A stretch of DNA of 64,000 nt from positions 55,485 to 119,484 of the forward strand of contig JBPJFZ010000014.1 in the NCBI GenBank assembly GCA_051208035.1. The letters run 5' to 3'. A model generated the notes under the pieces. The model had not been told where the DNA came from. It saw only the letters and a list, made by a program, of their open reading frames with translations, and did not search any database. The position numbers and the translations under genes are program-made. The DNA is from JACKOB01 sp024234575 (GTDB lineage Bacteria > Pseudomonadota > Gammaproteobacteria > Pseudomonadales > Oleiphilaceae). Position 1 is the stretch's first letter, and each line of letters starts with the position of its first letter. This document shows positions 1-7,585 of the stretch, piece by piece.

Positions 1-38
1 ATCACACCAGCCATCCAATACCTCCTCACTATGTTCAT
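1..38 (-). CDS. Possible 5' end of a leftward gene cut by the window edge
   Basis: On the minus strand an ATG at 14-12 is preceded, six bases away, by a strong Shine-Dalgarno sequence (GAGGAGG); the first residues would be M-A-G-V. An earlier in-frame ATG at 38-36 also exists, with AAGGAG about ten bases upstream. Only a few codons are visible, so the product cannot be named. A second frame is also open here, but its only start is a poorly spaced GTG. The gene would be divergent from the monooxygenase at 232, and the two would share a promoter region of about 190 bases. Confidence 0.3.
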   Translation of the reverse strand, partial: MNIVRRYWMAGV

Positions 39-231
39 TATTCACGTGCTCCTTACCTACACATCAATATCGGTGCACAGTGGCGCTAATTCAAGAGTTT
101 GTCATTCCACGCCGTCGATGGCTGTTATACTATGCACTACTGTGCTGCGCTTCTTCGTTTACTAATCATCGATGGTACAGCTATTAGAATGACAACCCAA
201 CCTCACTATTTATGATGGAGATAGTGTTCGT

Positions 232-1491
232 ATGACTGATCCACAGAACGCCAGTCTGTCCGAAAATTTACCAGATACAGACATCTGTATTGTCGGGGCA
301 GGTATGGTGGGATCCGCCGTCGCTTGTGGCCTCGCAAACTTAGGATATCGGGTGACGGTTATTGATCAGGCTGCACCACCCGCATACGCACCGCAGTCTC
401 CCCCTGACATTCGGGTATCCGCACTCAGCTACGCCAGCGAATGCTTTTTAAAAGACATCGGGGCCTGGAAACACACTCAGGCAATGCGCAGTTGCCCTTA
501 CCGCCAGCTGGCCGTTTGGGAGAAACTGGCATCCCCACTTAGTGGCGCACCACTGCAGTCCCGTTTAAATAAAACCCAGTTTGATGCGCAGCAGGTTAAA
601 TTGCCTTATCTTGGCCATATTGTCGAAAACAATGTGACGCAACTGGCCTTGCATCAAACAATGGCAACGAAATCATCTTTACAGACAGTTTTTGGCCGCC
701 GTGTAAAGTTACTTCGCGTTGACAATGAATATGCCGTCTTAACCCTCGATAATGGTCAATGCGTCCGCGCGCGCCTGGTCGTGGGAGCGGACGGCGCCCA
801 ATCAAGAGTACGAGAGCTTGCCTGCATCGGCTTGAACTCTGACCAATATGAGCAACAAGCCATGGTGATAACCGTCAGCCATGCATCTCCTCAACAGGAA
901 ATTACCTGGCAGGCTTTTACTTCAACCGGGCCTTTAGCCTACCTGCCGCTACCTGCTGTTGATGGACAGAATTATGGCTCGTTAGTCTGGTATAACCTGC
1001 CGGAAAGCATCAATAAACTGATGCAACTGGACGATCAAAGCCTGATGGCCAGCATACATAAAGAATTTCCTTCCGAGCTGCCAGCATTGCAAAGCATCGT
1101 TAGCAAAGGCCGTTTTCCTTTGGTTAAGCGGCATGCACAGCAATACACAACAGAACGCGTAGTGCTGGTTGGCGATGCTGCCCACACGATCAACCCGTTG
1201 GCAGGACAAGGGGTAAATTTAGGGTTTAAGGATGCTGCTGCGTTGATTGCTCAGTTATCTTTGGCTCGTGCATCGTCAGAAGACCCAGGAAAGTTGTCTT
1301 TATTGAAAAAGTACGAAGCCATGCGGCGCCCGGCTAACTCACAAATGATGCTATTAATGGATATGTTTTATCATACGTTCAGTAATGATATTGCACCATT
1401 GAAAGCTGTGCGTAACCTTGGACTGCATTTTGCTAACCACGCGCCATGGGCGAAAACCAAAGTATTGAAGTACGCAATAGGATTAAACTAG
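232..1491 (+). CDS. UbiH/UbiF/VisC/COQ6-family FAD-dependent monooxygenase
   Basis: A 419-residue flavoprotein of the ubiquinone-biosynthesis hydroxylase family, which adds hydroxyl groups to the polyprenyl-benzoquinone ring at the inner face of the membrane using FAD, NAD(P)H and O2. Visible marks are the N-terminal dinucleotide fold GAGMVG (residues 22-27), a VVGADGAQS motif near residue 184 typical of this family, and the second FAD motif VGDAAHTINPLAGQGVN near residues 312-328. The length matches the usual 390-420 residues. The start follows GGAG eleven bases upstream. The gene stands apart from the pepP-ubiH-visC operon common in pseudomonads, so which ring position it hydroxylates (UbiF-, UbiH- or UbiI-like) cannot be settled from context. 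The family is certain and the specificity is not. Confidence 0.88.
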   Translation: MTDPQNASLSENLPDTDICIVGAGMVGSAVACGLANLGYRVTVIDQAAPPAYAPQSPPDIRVSALSYASECFLKDIGAWKHTQAMRSCPYRQLAVWEKLASPLSGAPLQSRLNKTQFDAQQVKLPYLGHIVENNVTQLALHQTMATKSSLQTVFGRRVKLLRVDNEYAVLTLDNGQCVRARLVVGADGAQSRVRELACIGLNSDQYEQQAMVITVSHASPQQEITWQAFTSTGPLAYLPLPAVDGQNYGSLVWYNLPESINKLMQLDDQSLMASIHKEFPSELPALQSIVSKGRFPLVKRHAQQYTTERVVLVGDAAHTINPLAGQGVNLGFKDAAALIAQLSLARASSEDPGKLSLLKKYEAMRRPANSQMMLLMDMFYHTFSNDIAPLKAVRNLGLHFANHAPWAKTKVLKYAIGLN

Positions 1492-1566
1492 ACCTGTTGG
1501 CGCGTCTTCTTCGTCCCTGAGTCTAAATAAGCATCAATTAATTTACTAAAACACAAAGAGTGACTT

Positions 1567-1920
1567 ATGCCTGACACTATCTTTACCAAAATAATTAATC
1601 GAGAAATACCTGCTGATATCGTTCATGAAGACGATCTGTGCCTGGCGTTCAAAGATATTAATCCGCAGGCGCCCGTGCACCTGCTAATCATTCCTAAAAA
1701 GGCTATTGCGACTATTAATGATATTGCGTCTGAAGACCGGGAAGTGGTAGGTCATCTGTTTACGACCGCCGCCAAAATCGCCAAAGATATGGGGTTTGCA
1801 GAAGATGGTTATCGCGTTGTTATGAATTGTAATAAAAACGGTGGACAGGAGGTGTACCACATCCACCTTCACCTGTTGGCGGGTAAAAGGCTTGGTTGGC
1901 CCCCATACCGTGAAATATAA
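1567..1920 (+). CDS. hinT: HIT-family purine nucleoside phosphoramidase-like protein (HinT)
   Basis: A 117-residue histidine-triad protein. The catalytic triad HIHLHLLAG is present, with histidines near residues 98, 100 and 102. The N-terminal IFTKIINREIPADIV segment and the middle HLLIIPKK strand are typical of HinT, which hydrolyses AMP-lysine and other nucleoside phosphoramidates in the cytosol. Length is normal for bacterial HinT. It lies 75 bases after the monooxygenase and could share its transcript, with AAGAG in front of the ATG. A hairpin just downstream separates it from the convergent parA gene. Confidence 0.9.
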   Translation: MPDTIFTKIINREIPADIVHEDDLCLAFKDINPQAPVHLLIIPKKAIATINDIASEDREVVGHLFTTAAKIAKDMGFAEDGYRVVMNCNKNGGQEVYHIHLHLLAGKRLGWPPYREI

Positions 1921-1928
1921 CAAACAGC

Positions 1929-1960
1929 ACTGAAACAAGCCTCAAGGGGTTTGTTTCAGT
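1929..1960 (-). terminator. Hairpin between hinT and parA, likely leftward terminator
   Basis: The arms ACTGAAACAA and TTGTTTCAGT pair perfectly over 10 bp, extended inward by C-G pairs around a short loop. On the minus strand the hairpin is followed by a T-rich run, so it best serves as the terminator of the leftward parA transcript; it may also act on hinT. The stop codon of parA lies inside the stem. Confidence 0.6.
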
Positions 1961-2735
1961 TGGCAATTGATTTAAGTTTCTTATCAAGAAAACAATCAAC
2001 CACTTCTAAAAATAAGCCTTCGTATATCTTCGCCGCACGATGCGTTGGGGCGAAACTGGCAATCGGTGCCCGTACCAACCCCATTTTCTCGATATCACTC
2101 ATTACCGGTACGTTATTTACGCAAATAGCCTTCGACTTTTTCTCAAGAAAATATGCCACCATTTCTTTGTGCATTTTACGTCGGGAATCTACCTGACTAA
2201 AAAGAATACGAAAGGGAGTGTTTATTTTTTGCTCTTTGGAAATAAACTTCCGTAACTGTTTTACAGTCCGCATCGACAAAACTGTCGGGATCGTGGGGAT
2301 TATTAACAAATCTGACAATATTATGACGGCAGCAACCGCCTCGCTTAAATGCGGGGGGCAATCAACAAAAACATAATCGTATTCATCAAATAACGGCTGC
2401 AAAAGCTTTTTCATTTGCTTCAGGGGTGACTTGCCCACCTCGTCAAGCTCGCGATCCATATGTCGATAGCTCATGTCGGCCGGTAAAATGTCAAGATCTG
2501 GAAAATCACTGCCTTTCACCTGATCAGCGATAGCATGCGTGCCATTAAGTATTCCGTCAAAGCCGCCCTTCACTTTATTGTTGATGCGAAAGTAAAAAGA
2601 AGCCGCTCCCTGGGGGTCCATGTCCCACAGCAAGGTTTTAAAACCTGCCTTGGCACTGGCATAAGCCAGATTAACCGTGGTCGTGGTTTTACCAACACCA
2701 CCTTTAATATTAAAAAGGCTGATAACCTTAGTCAT
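1956..2735 (-). CDS. Orphan ParA/MinD-superfamily ATPase
   Basis: A 259-residue P-loop ATPase of the ParA family, which forms ATP-dependent dimers on nucleoid DNA and positions plasmids, chromosomes or large protein cargos. The deviant Walker A motif KGGVGKTT is at residues 11-18 with the signature first lysine, the Walker A' motif DMDPQG is near 39-44, and the Walker B VFVDCPPHL is near 122-130. There is no ParB gene or parS-like array next to it, so it is not the chromosomal ParAB pair. It follows the CHAD gene by 21 bases on the same strand and is probably co-transcribed with it, which suggests the CHAD protein or its polyphosphate ligand as cargo. That link is inference. Confidence 0.9.
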   Translation of the reverse strand: MTKVISLFNIKGGVGKTTTTVNLAYASAKAGFKTLLWDMDPQGAASFYFRINNKVKGGFDGILNGTHAIADQVKGSDFPDLDILPADMSYRHMDRELDEVGKSPLKQMKKLLQPLFDEYDYVFVDCPPHLSEAVAAVIILSDLLIIPTIPTVLSMRTVKQLRKFISKEQKINTPFRILFSQVDSRRKMHKEMVAYFLEKKSKAICVNNVPVMSDIEKMGLVRAPIASFAPTHRAAKIYEGLFLEVVDCFLDKKLKSIAN

Positions 2736-2756
2736 TCATTACCCCTGCTTTATTTA

Positions 2757-4385
2757 TTATGGGTTTGCTTTTTTGTGCAGTTCATTCACAAAATGTACGT
2801 GTTCTTCAGCACTGATCAAGCAAAAAACATCATGAAACTGGTCGCGCAAACTATGATGGTTCCCCCCCATTTCTTGCAACAGAAATCCAAGACACACAAA
2901 GGTTCCAGGCGCAGTGCTGCCGCGTTCTTGCAGCTCATCTGCATAGTGCATAAGCACTGATTTTTGTACCGTAATGTCGTGGAAGTCGCCAAGTACCGAT
3001 TGCAACGTACGAGCCTGTTTAAAAATCAAAGCATAATCACGGGTTGGAAAGATTGGTGCAAAATACTCGAGCAGATAACGTAACCGCTTCATATCGAGAC
3101 GCAGATCGTGAAAGGCCTCATCGGGGGATGCTTTGTCGAGTTTGCGCCCATCACTCAACAAATCCTTATAGCATTTCTGAATTCGCCTGGCCGCCAACTC
3201 TCGCACAGTGATCGGCTTTTCTGAGCGACTGCCTGTACTTAAATAGCGCTGCCAAGCAGTCATCGCGTGCCGATATTCTTCCGAGCTTAAAAAGCGCACC
3301 AGCGTATTCCATGACTTCTTCCTCTTACCCTCAATCAGTTGCTTGAGCGGCTGCAGTTGATTGACCAGCGCATGCTCATGATGTCTACGAGACCAATCAT
3401 CCACCATCAGAAGGTGCACGTCATAATCACGTACGGGGGTTGTCAAAGCTGAAAGCCGTTTAAAGAAAGCCAGGTGAGGCTGCAGCGATGCGGTATCAAT
3501 GACCGACCGGCTTTCTTTTAACAACGAGCGAATCTTGCGCAAATTAACACGATACTGATGCAAGAACTCGGTGTCGATGTCCTGGAGAAGCCCACTGGTA
3601 TGGGCTAGCATTTCGGAGGTTGCTGCACTTAACAGACTGATTATCGCCTCTCCTGCACGCTCTGCAGGGTCTAGTTGCGGCTGCTCGACGCTTTCACCTG
3701 CAGCGATTTGCTGCAACCTCTCTGCCAGCTCATCGGCAAATACTCTTGCAGGAATCGCTGCAGTGACCATTTTTTTGTGTGCCTTTTGCAAGGCCTGGTC
3801 AAATCCGCGCAAACCCTCAAGCTGCAAAAAAGTACTTTTTTCAGTTGTCACCAAGCCGTCAACAAACTCTTCTACAACATTGAATATTTTATATTTCAGC
3901 ACTGTTTTCGCGCGCTTATCGCGCTGGTTTCGAACCGATATCGTCAGGCTCATCGTCAATCGAGGCTGTATTGCCCAAAACCCGAGTATTTTTTTTAGCT
4001 TTAGAACACACCGGCTGTTCACAGAAGAATCAGGAAAAGCTATCTCCCAATGGTACTTGGGCCATCCGGCACCAGCCCACAACAACGTCTGAACAGCCCT
4101 TCGGGATTTCAAATCCAGCAGCACCAGATAACGTCTTCGCGCACATGTCACCCCCAACAGCAATAGCTTCTTATCCTGCAGTTTCGCTCTAAAGGAATCC
4201 AGCACAACACAACTCAAAGGAGAGCCGGATATCTCAGGCTGCTCTGCATCAGCGTTAACGCTGTTGCCCATGAGAAAGCGATCAAGCGTTTCAACGTCAC
4301 TAAAGCGATAACTGTCATCAAACAACAGAGGCGAAATCAGCGAAGCGATTTCTGCATTGCCTATAACCATAACTGGCCTTTTCAA
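2757..4385 (-). CDS. CHAD-domain protein with degenerate CYTH-like N-terminus
   Basis: A 542-residue protein. From about residue 245 to 530 it carries a CHAD domain: repeated basic helices including NLRKIRSLLKESR, DVHLLMVDDWSRRHHEH, HDLRLDMKRLRYLLEYF and LQSVLGDFHDITVQ, rich in conserved His, Arg and Lys. CHAD domains bind inorganic polyphosphate and localise to polyphosphate granules. Residues 60-175 look like a worn CYTH (triphosphate tunnel) domain, but the ExExK hallmark is not visible, so I do not expect catalysis. The first 40 residues are not recognised. It sits between DUF2059 and parA on the strand of the pst-phoU genes, with 21 bases to parA. A weak Pho-box-like sequence lies just upstream. 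The CHAD assignment is firm; a granule role is inference. Confidence 0.85.
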   Translation of the reverse strand: MKRPVMVIGNAEIASLISPLLFDDSYRFSDVETLDRFLMGNSVNADAEQPEISGSPLSCVVLDSFRAKLQDKKLLLLGVTCARRRYLVLLDLKSRRAVQTLLWAGAGWPKYHWEIAFPDSSVNSRCVLKLKKILGFWAIQPRLTMSLTISVRNQRDKRAKTVLKYKIFNVVEEFVDGLVTTEKSTFLQLEGLRGFDQALQKAHKKMVTAAIPARVFADELAERLQQIAAGESVEQPQLDPAERAGEAIISLLSAATSEMLAHTSGLLQDIDTEFLHQYRVNLRKIRSLLKESRSVIDTASLQPHLAFFKRLSALTTPVRDYDVHLLMVDDWSRRHHEHALVNQLQPLKQLIEGKRKKSWNTLVRFLSSEEYRHAMTAWQRYLSTGSRSEKPITVRELAARRIQKCYKDLLSDGRKLDKASPDEAFHDLRLDMKRLRYLLEYFAPIFPTRDYALIFKQARTLQSVLGDFHDITVQKSVLMHYADELQERGSTAPGTFVCLGFLLQEMGGNHHSLRDQFHDVFCLISAEEHVHFVNELHKKANP

Positions 4386-4425
4386 ATAATTTAATGTGAG
4401 TGACTCATAAGACTAAATTCAAACC

Positions 4426-4443
4426 ATGTCACCGATATGACAA
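4426..4443 (-). promoter_or_regulatory. Weak Pho-box-like sequence upstream of the CHAD gene
   Basis: On the minus strand TTGTCAT-ATCG-GTGACAT has the 7-4-7 layout of a PhoB site, with a good first half and a poor second half. It lies about 40 bases before the CHAD start. No convincing -10 is seen at the spacing found for the pstS and pstC boxes, so this is only a candidate. Confidence 0.22.
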
Positions 4444-5316
4444 TCACTTAGCCTCCAAAGCGACACGCATAATATTTTTTCCTATCTCGCGAGATGGCTC
4501 TATCAATACGTCTCGCAATGCGGCATTAATGACTCTGAAATAACGCGAACCATCATCAGACTCTGCAAAGTCTATGTATGCTTGCAACTCTTCTTTAGAC
4601 AAGGGTTCATAGGTATATAGAAAGCTTGTGTAGACTTGCTGTCCTATCAACCCCCTCGTCATAAAACGATTAGCCTCGACAATCTCTTGCAATTGTTCAT
4701 AGGTTAGCGGGCTGGCACCCTCACCAGCGCTGGCAAAGGCACCAGCGAGGGCTACCTGAACTGCCATGGCGGTTTCCAGTGATGCCTCTGTCATTTCAGT
4801 GGCTTTATCAAACGCGGCAAACTGACGCTCTCTTTCACTACCTTTGTATTTTCTTTGCAATTCAACAACTTTTGCTTCCATTTCCTTGACGCTGTCAGTC
4901 GTTACCGCTTTTTTCTCAAGGGCGATGACTTTTGTACCAATACTGGAATTTAACCAGGTCATCACTGATGTTAATTGCGTATCTGTCAGTCCGCCTCCTA
5001 AATGCTGTTGAATCTTTTCCCCCATTATTTTTTCATCAATGGCAGAATCGATAATAGAGGATAGCTCACGTACAAAGTTTTTATCCTGCTGACCGGTCTC
5101 GTTCATTCCTCCAGCAACCCCTTCCTTCAGTAACTCAGGAAAACGTTTCACCATCTCTTCGAGGCCAGATTCGGTATAGACCTGAGTCACCAGGGCACGA
5201 TGGCCAACTTGCGCTGTTGCGACCTGTGACGGGGCACTCTCTGCTGCGTAAACAAAAGGCAACTGTGCCCAGAATAATATTAGTGACCCACAAATCCATT
5301 TAATAAAACCTGCCAT
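4444..5316 (-). CDS. DUF2059-domain periplasmic protein
   Basis: A 290-residue exported protein of unknown function. Residues 1-24 form a signal peptide with a hydrophobic core and a likely cut after FVYA. The C-terminal third contains the DUF2059 pattern of helices, including PLSKEELQAYIDFAESDDGS, where an aromatic and Gly-Ser follow a short amphipathic helix. The middle is charged and helical. DUF2059 proteins are widespread in Proteobacteria without an assigned role. The gene lies upstream of the CHAD and parA genes on the same strand and ends 58 bases before the CHAD start. It is separated from phoU by a small gene on the opposite strand, so it is not part of the pst operon. Confidence 0.8.
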   Translation of the reverse strand: MAGFIKWICGSLILFWAQLPFVYAAESAPSQVATAQVGHRALVTQVYTESGLEEMVKRFPELLKEGVAGGMNETGQQDKNFVRELSSIIDSAIDEKIMGEKIQQHLGGGLTDTQLTSVMTWLNSSIGTKVIALEKKAVTTDSVKEMEAKVVELQRKYKGSERERQFAAFDKATEMTEASLETAMAVQVALAGAFASAGEGASPLTYEQLQEIVEANRFMTRGLIGQQVYTSFLYTYEPLSKEELQAYIDFAESDDGSRYFRVINAALRDVLIEPSREIGKNIMRVALEAK

Positions 5317-5463
5317 TTACCGCTCCCGTTTCGTTATCATTGTGTTGATTCTAATGCGCTCAAAAACTGCTGCCGTATAATTATTTGATTGGCCAGAATA
5401 ATCCTTTAGAATACTACCTTCTAGCCCTATTTAAGTCTAAAGAGTTTCAGGACAGAGAATCGA

Positions 5464-5682
5464 ATGGACACAATTGACTACACAGCATGGAACGTTGACC
5501 TCTCAACCTGCACGGCCACACACAGTTCAGGCTTCTCGATTAAATTTGATGGCCGTCCGGGTCGCAACTTTAATGGTTCACCACGAAATTGGCCTAAAGA
5601 TCTGGGTGCTTTGGAAAAAGTACGATTATTACGCTATGGCTATGATGCATACAGACATGCAACAGGCCATAAAGAAGACTGA
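5464..5682 (+). CDS. Small hypothetical protein (72 residues)
   Basis: I do not recognise this protein with certainty. It is soluble, with no signal peptide or membrane segment, and mixes aromatic and basic residues (DYTAWNVDLST near the start, NWPKDLGALEKVRLLRYGYD near the end). Support for a real gene: AGGACAG stands about ten bases before the ATG, and a clean rho-independent terminator begins at its stop codon. It lies between the divergent DUF2059 gene and the convergent phoU gene, alone on the plus strand. A short overlapping frame (5474-5899) is a shadow. Confidence 0.6.
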   Translation: MDTIDYTAWNVDLSTCTATHSSGFSIKFDGRPGRNFNGSPRNWPKDLGALEKVRLLRYGYDAYRHATGHKED

Positions 5683-5707
5683 CGGCAACACCCTGCCCGT
5701 CAGTTTT
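5678..5707 (+). terminator. Rho-independent terminator of the 72-residue gene
   Basis: A perfect 8-bp stem, ACTGACGG with CCGTCAGT, encloses an 11-base loop and is followed by TTTT on the plus strand. The stop codon of the small upstream gene is inside the left arm, which supports that gene being real. Confidence 0.65.
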
Positions 5708-5831
5708 AGCGAAAGTGACAGACCAACAATTCCCAGACACTTGTATGAATTTCACAAGTGGTTAGCCTTCGGCACTATTTTGAACGATATGACTAATACA
5801 GCAGCAATCAATACGCGAGTCACATCGCTTG

Positions 5832-6557
5832 TTAGTTTTTCTTTTGTATCACATTTTGTACCTGATCAAGGGGTACATGACGCACATCTTCACCCTTGAC
5901 CATATAAATAACATGCTCGGCGATATTTTGAGCGTGATCACCAACGCGCTCCAAAGCCCGTAGCACCCACATCACATTAAGAATACGTGAAATACTTCGA
6001 GGGTCTTCCATCATAAAGGTTATCAGTGCCCTTGTAGCCGACTTGTACTCATCATCGACCACTTTGTCTTCTTTCATGATTTCCAACGCTGGCTCTACAT
6101 CCAATCGTGCGAAGCAATCCAGTGCATCCCGTACCATTTTGGCAACATGCTCACCAATATGGCGGACTTCAACATAGCCGCGCGGAGACTCCCCTTCTTC
6201 TGCCATGGCAACAGCGATCTTGGCAATTTTTTTAGCTTCATCACCAATACGTTCAAGGTCGTTTACCATTTTAGCAACAGATACTACCAATCGCAGATCT
6301 TTTGCTGCAGGCTGACGCTTGGCAATCACCTGCACGCACTCTTCGTCTATCAATACCTCCAGCTTGTCGACATCCACATCACGGCCTCGGACTTCTTCAG
6401 CAAAGCCGCTGTCGAGACTGACGAAAGCCTGAACCGCATCAACCACCTGCTGCTCAACCAACCCACCCATAACCAACAGATGATTTTTCAACTCACTGAG
6501 CTCGTTGTTGAACTGCTGGGAGATATGACCAGCAAACTCTTTCGAAGACGAATCCAT
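5832..6557 (-). CDS. phoU: Phosphate-signalling negative regulator PhoU
   Basis: PhoU links the PstSCAB transporter to the PhoR kinase and keeps the Pho regulon off when phosphate is plentiful. The start is set at the second ATG of the frame (MDSSSKEFAGH) because GAGG lies six bases before it; this gives 241 residues, equal to E. coli PhoU. Two three-helix PhoU repeats are visible, each with the metal-binding E/DxxxD-type pattern: LERIGDEAKKIA near residue 85 and LERVGDHAQNIAEHVIYM near residue 200. It is the last gene of the pstCAB-phoU run, 88 bases after pstB. No phoB or phoR is in the window. Confidence 0.95.
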   Translation of the reverse strand: MDSSSKEFAGHISQQFNNELSELKNHLLVMGGLVEQQVVDAVQAFVSLDSGFAEEVRGRDVDVDKLEVLIDEECVQVIAKRQPAAKDLRLVVSVAKMVNDLERIGDEAKKIAKIAVAMAEEGESPRGYVEVRHIGEHVAKMVRDALDCFARLDVEPALEIMKEDKVVDDEYKSATRALITFMMEDPRSISRILNVMWVLRALERVGDHAQNIAEHVIYMVKGEDVRHVPLDQVQNVIQKKN

Positions 6558-6645
6558 GCTAAACCTCATATTTCTTTAAACTTATTGCACCGACATTACC
6601 TCTCATAGGAGGCAGCCATCCTAACCAGATTACATTGCTATAAAA

Positions 6646-7542
6646 CTAGCCGTAACGGCCGGTAATATAATCTTCAGTTTGTGTCTTTTGTGGATTTGTA
6701 AACAGATCGTCCGTTGAACCGAACTCAACCAGGTCACCCATATACATGAAGGCAGTATAGTCGGAAACTCGCGCCGCCTGCTGCATATTGTGGGTAACAA
6801 TAACAATCGTGTAATCGTCTTTCAGTTCGTGAATAAGCTCTTCTACTTTCAACGTCGACAACGGGTCAAGTGCGGAAGCCGGTTCGTCCAACAACAGTAC
6901 TTCAGGCTTTACTGCAACGGTGCGGGCAATAACAAGCCGCTGTTGCTGTCCGCCAGAGAGCCCCAAAGCGCTATCGTCAAGCCGGTCTTTTACTTCATCC
7001 CACAAGGCTGCAGAGCGTAAAGACCATTCTACGGTTTCATCCAACACTCTTTTTTTATTAATACCTTGGATTCTAAGGCCGTAAGCGACGTTTTCATAAA
7101 TGCTTTTTGGAAAGGGGTTGGGCTTCTGAAACACCATGCCCACGCGGCGACGTAAATCAGCCACATCAACGGCACGCTGATAGATATTCTGATCATCAAT
7201 CAACACTTCCCCATCAATACGACAACCATCAACCAGGTCATTCATGCGATTAAAGCAGCGCAAAAGTGTTGATTTGCCACAACCAGATGGACCGATAAAC
7301 GCCGTTACCCGCTTCTTCGGAATCTGCATATTAATGCCATGTAACGCGCGTTTTTCGCCATAATGGAGCTGTAAATCATTTACGCACATGGCGATTTCTT
7401 CGTTTTCAATGCGAAGATTCTTACTACCTGAGCCAATGGCACTAATATCTATACTGTGGGTTCGACGAGCGCTAGCCGTCTTCTGGGCAGCCGTTTCTAT
7501 CATTGCCTCATCCTGTTGTGTTAGTTGCATTGTGCTTACCAT
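6646..7542 (-). CDS. pstB: Phosphate ABC transporter ATPase PstB
   Basis: The ATP-hydrolysing subunit of the high-affinity phosphate importer. Walker A GPSGCGKST is at residues 84-92, the Q-loop near VFQKPNPF (138-144), the signature LSGGQQQ at 195-201 and Walker B LLLDEP at about 217-221, with the switch histidine in VTHNM. The protein has 298 residues against about 257 in E. coli; the extra 45 or so at the N-terminus are charged and probably disordered, as in other marine gammas. The chosen start follows GGGAG seven bases upstream; a second ATG four codons later is possible. It sits 43 bases after pstA. Confidence 0.96.
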   Translation of the reverse strand: MVSTMQLTQQDEAMIETAAQKTASARRTHSIDISAIGSGSKNLRIENEEIAMCVNDLQLHYGEKRALHGINMQIPKKRVTAFIGPSGCGKSTLLRCFNRMNDLVDGCRIDGEVLIDDQNIYQRAVDVADLRRRVGMVFQKPNPFPKSIYENVAYGLRIQGINKKRVLDETVEWSLRSAALWDEVKDRLDDSALGLSGGQQQRLVIARTVAVKPEVLLLDEPASALDPLSTLKVEELIHELKDDYTIVIVTHNMQQAARVSDYTAFMYMGDLVEFGSTDDLFTNPQKTQTEDYITGRYG

Positions 7543-7585
7543 GATCGGTCTCCCGAGTATCTGTATTCAATTAAAGGCCGATCTA

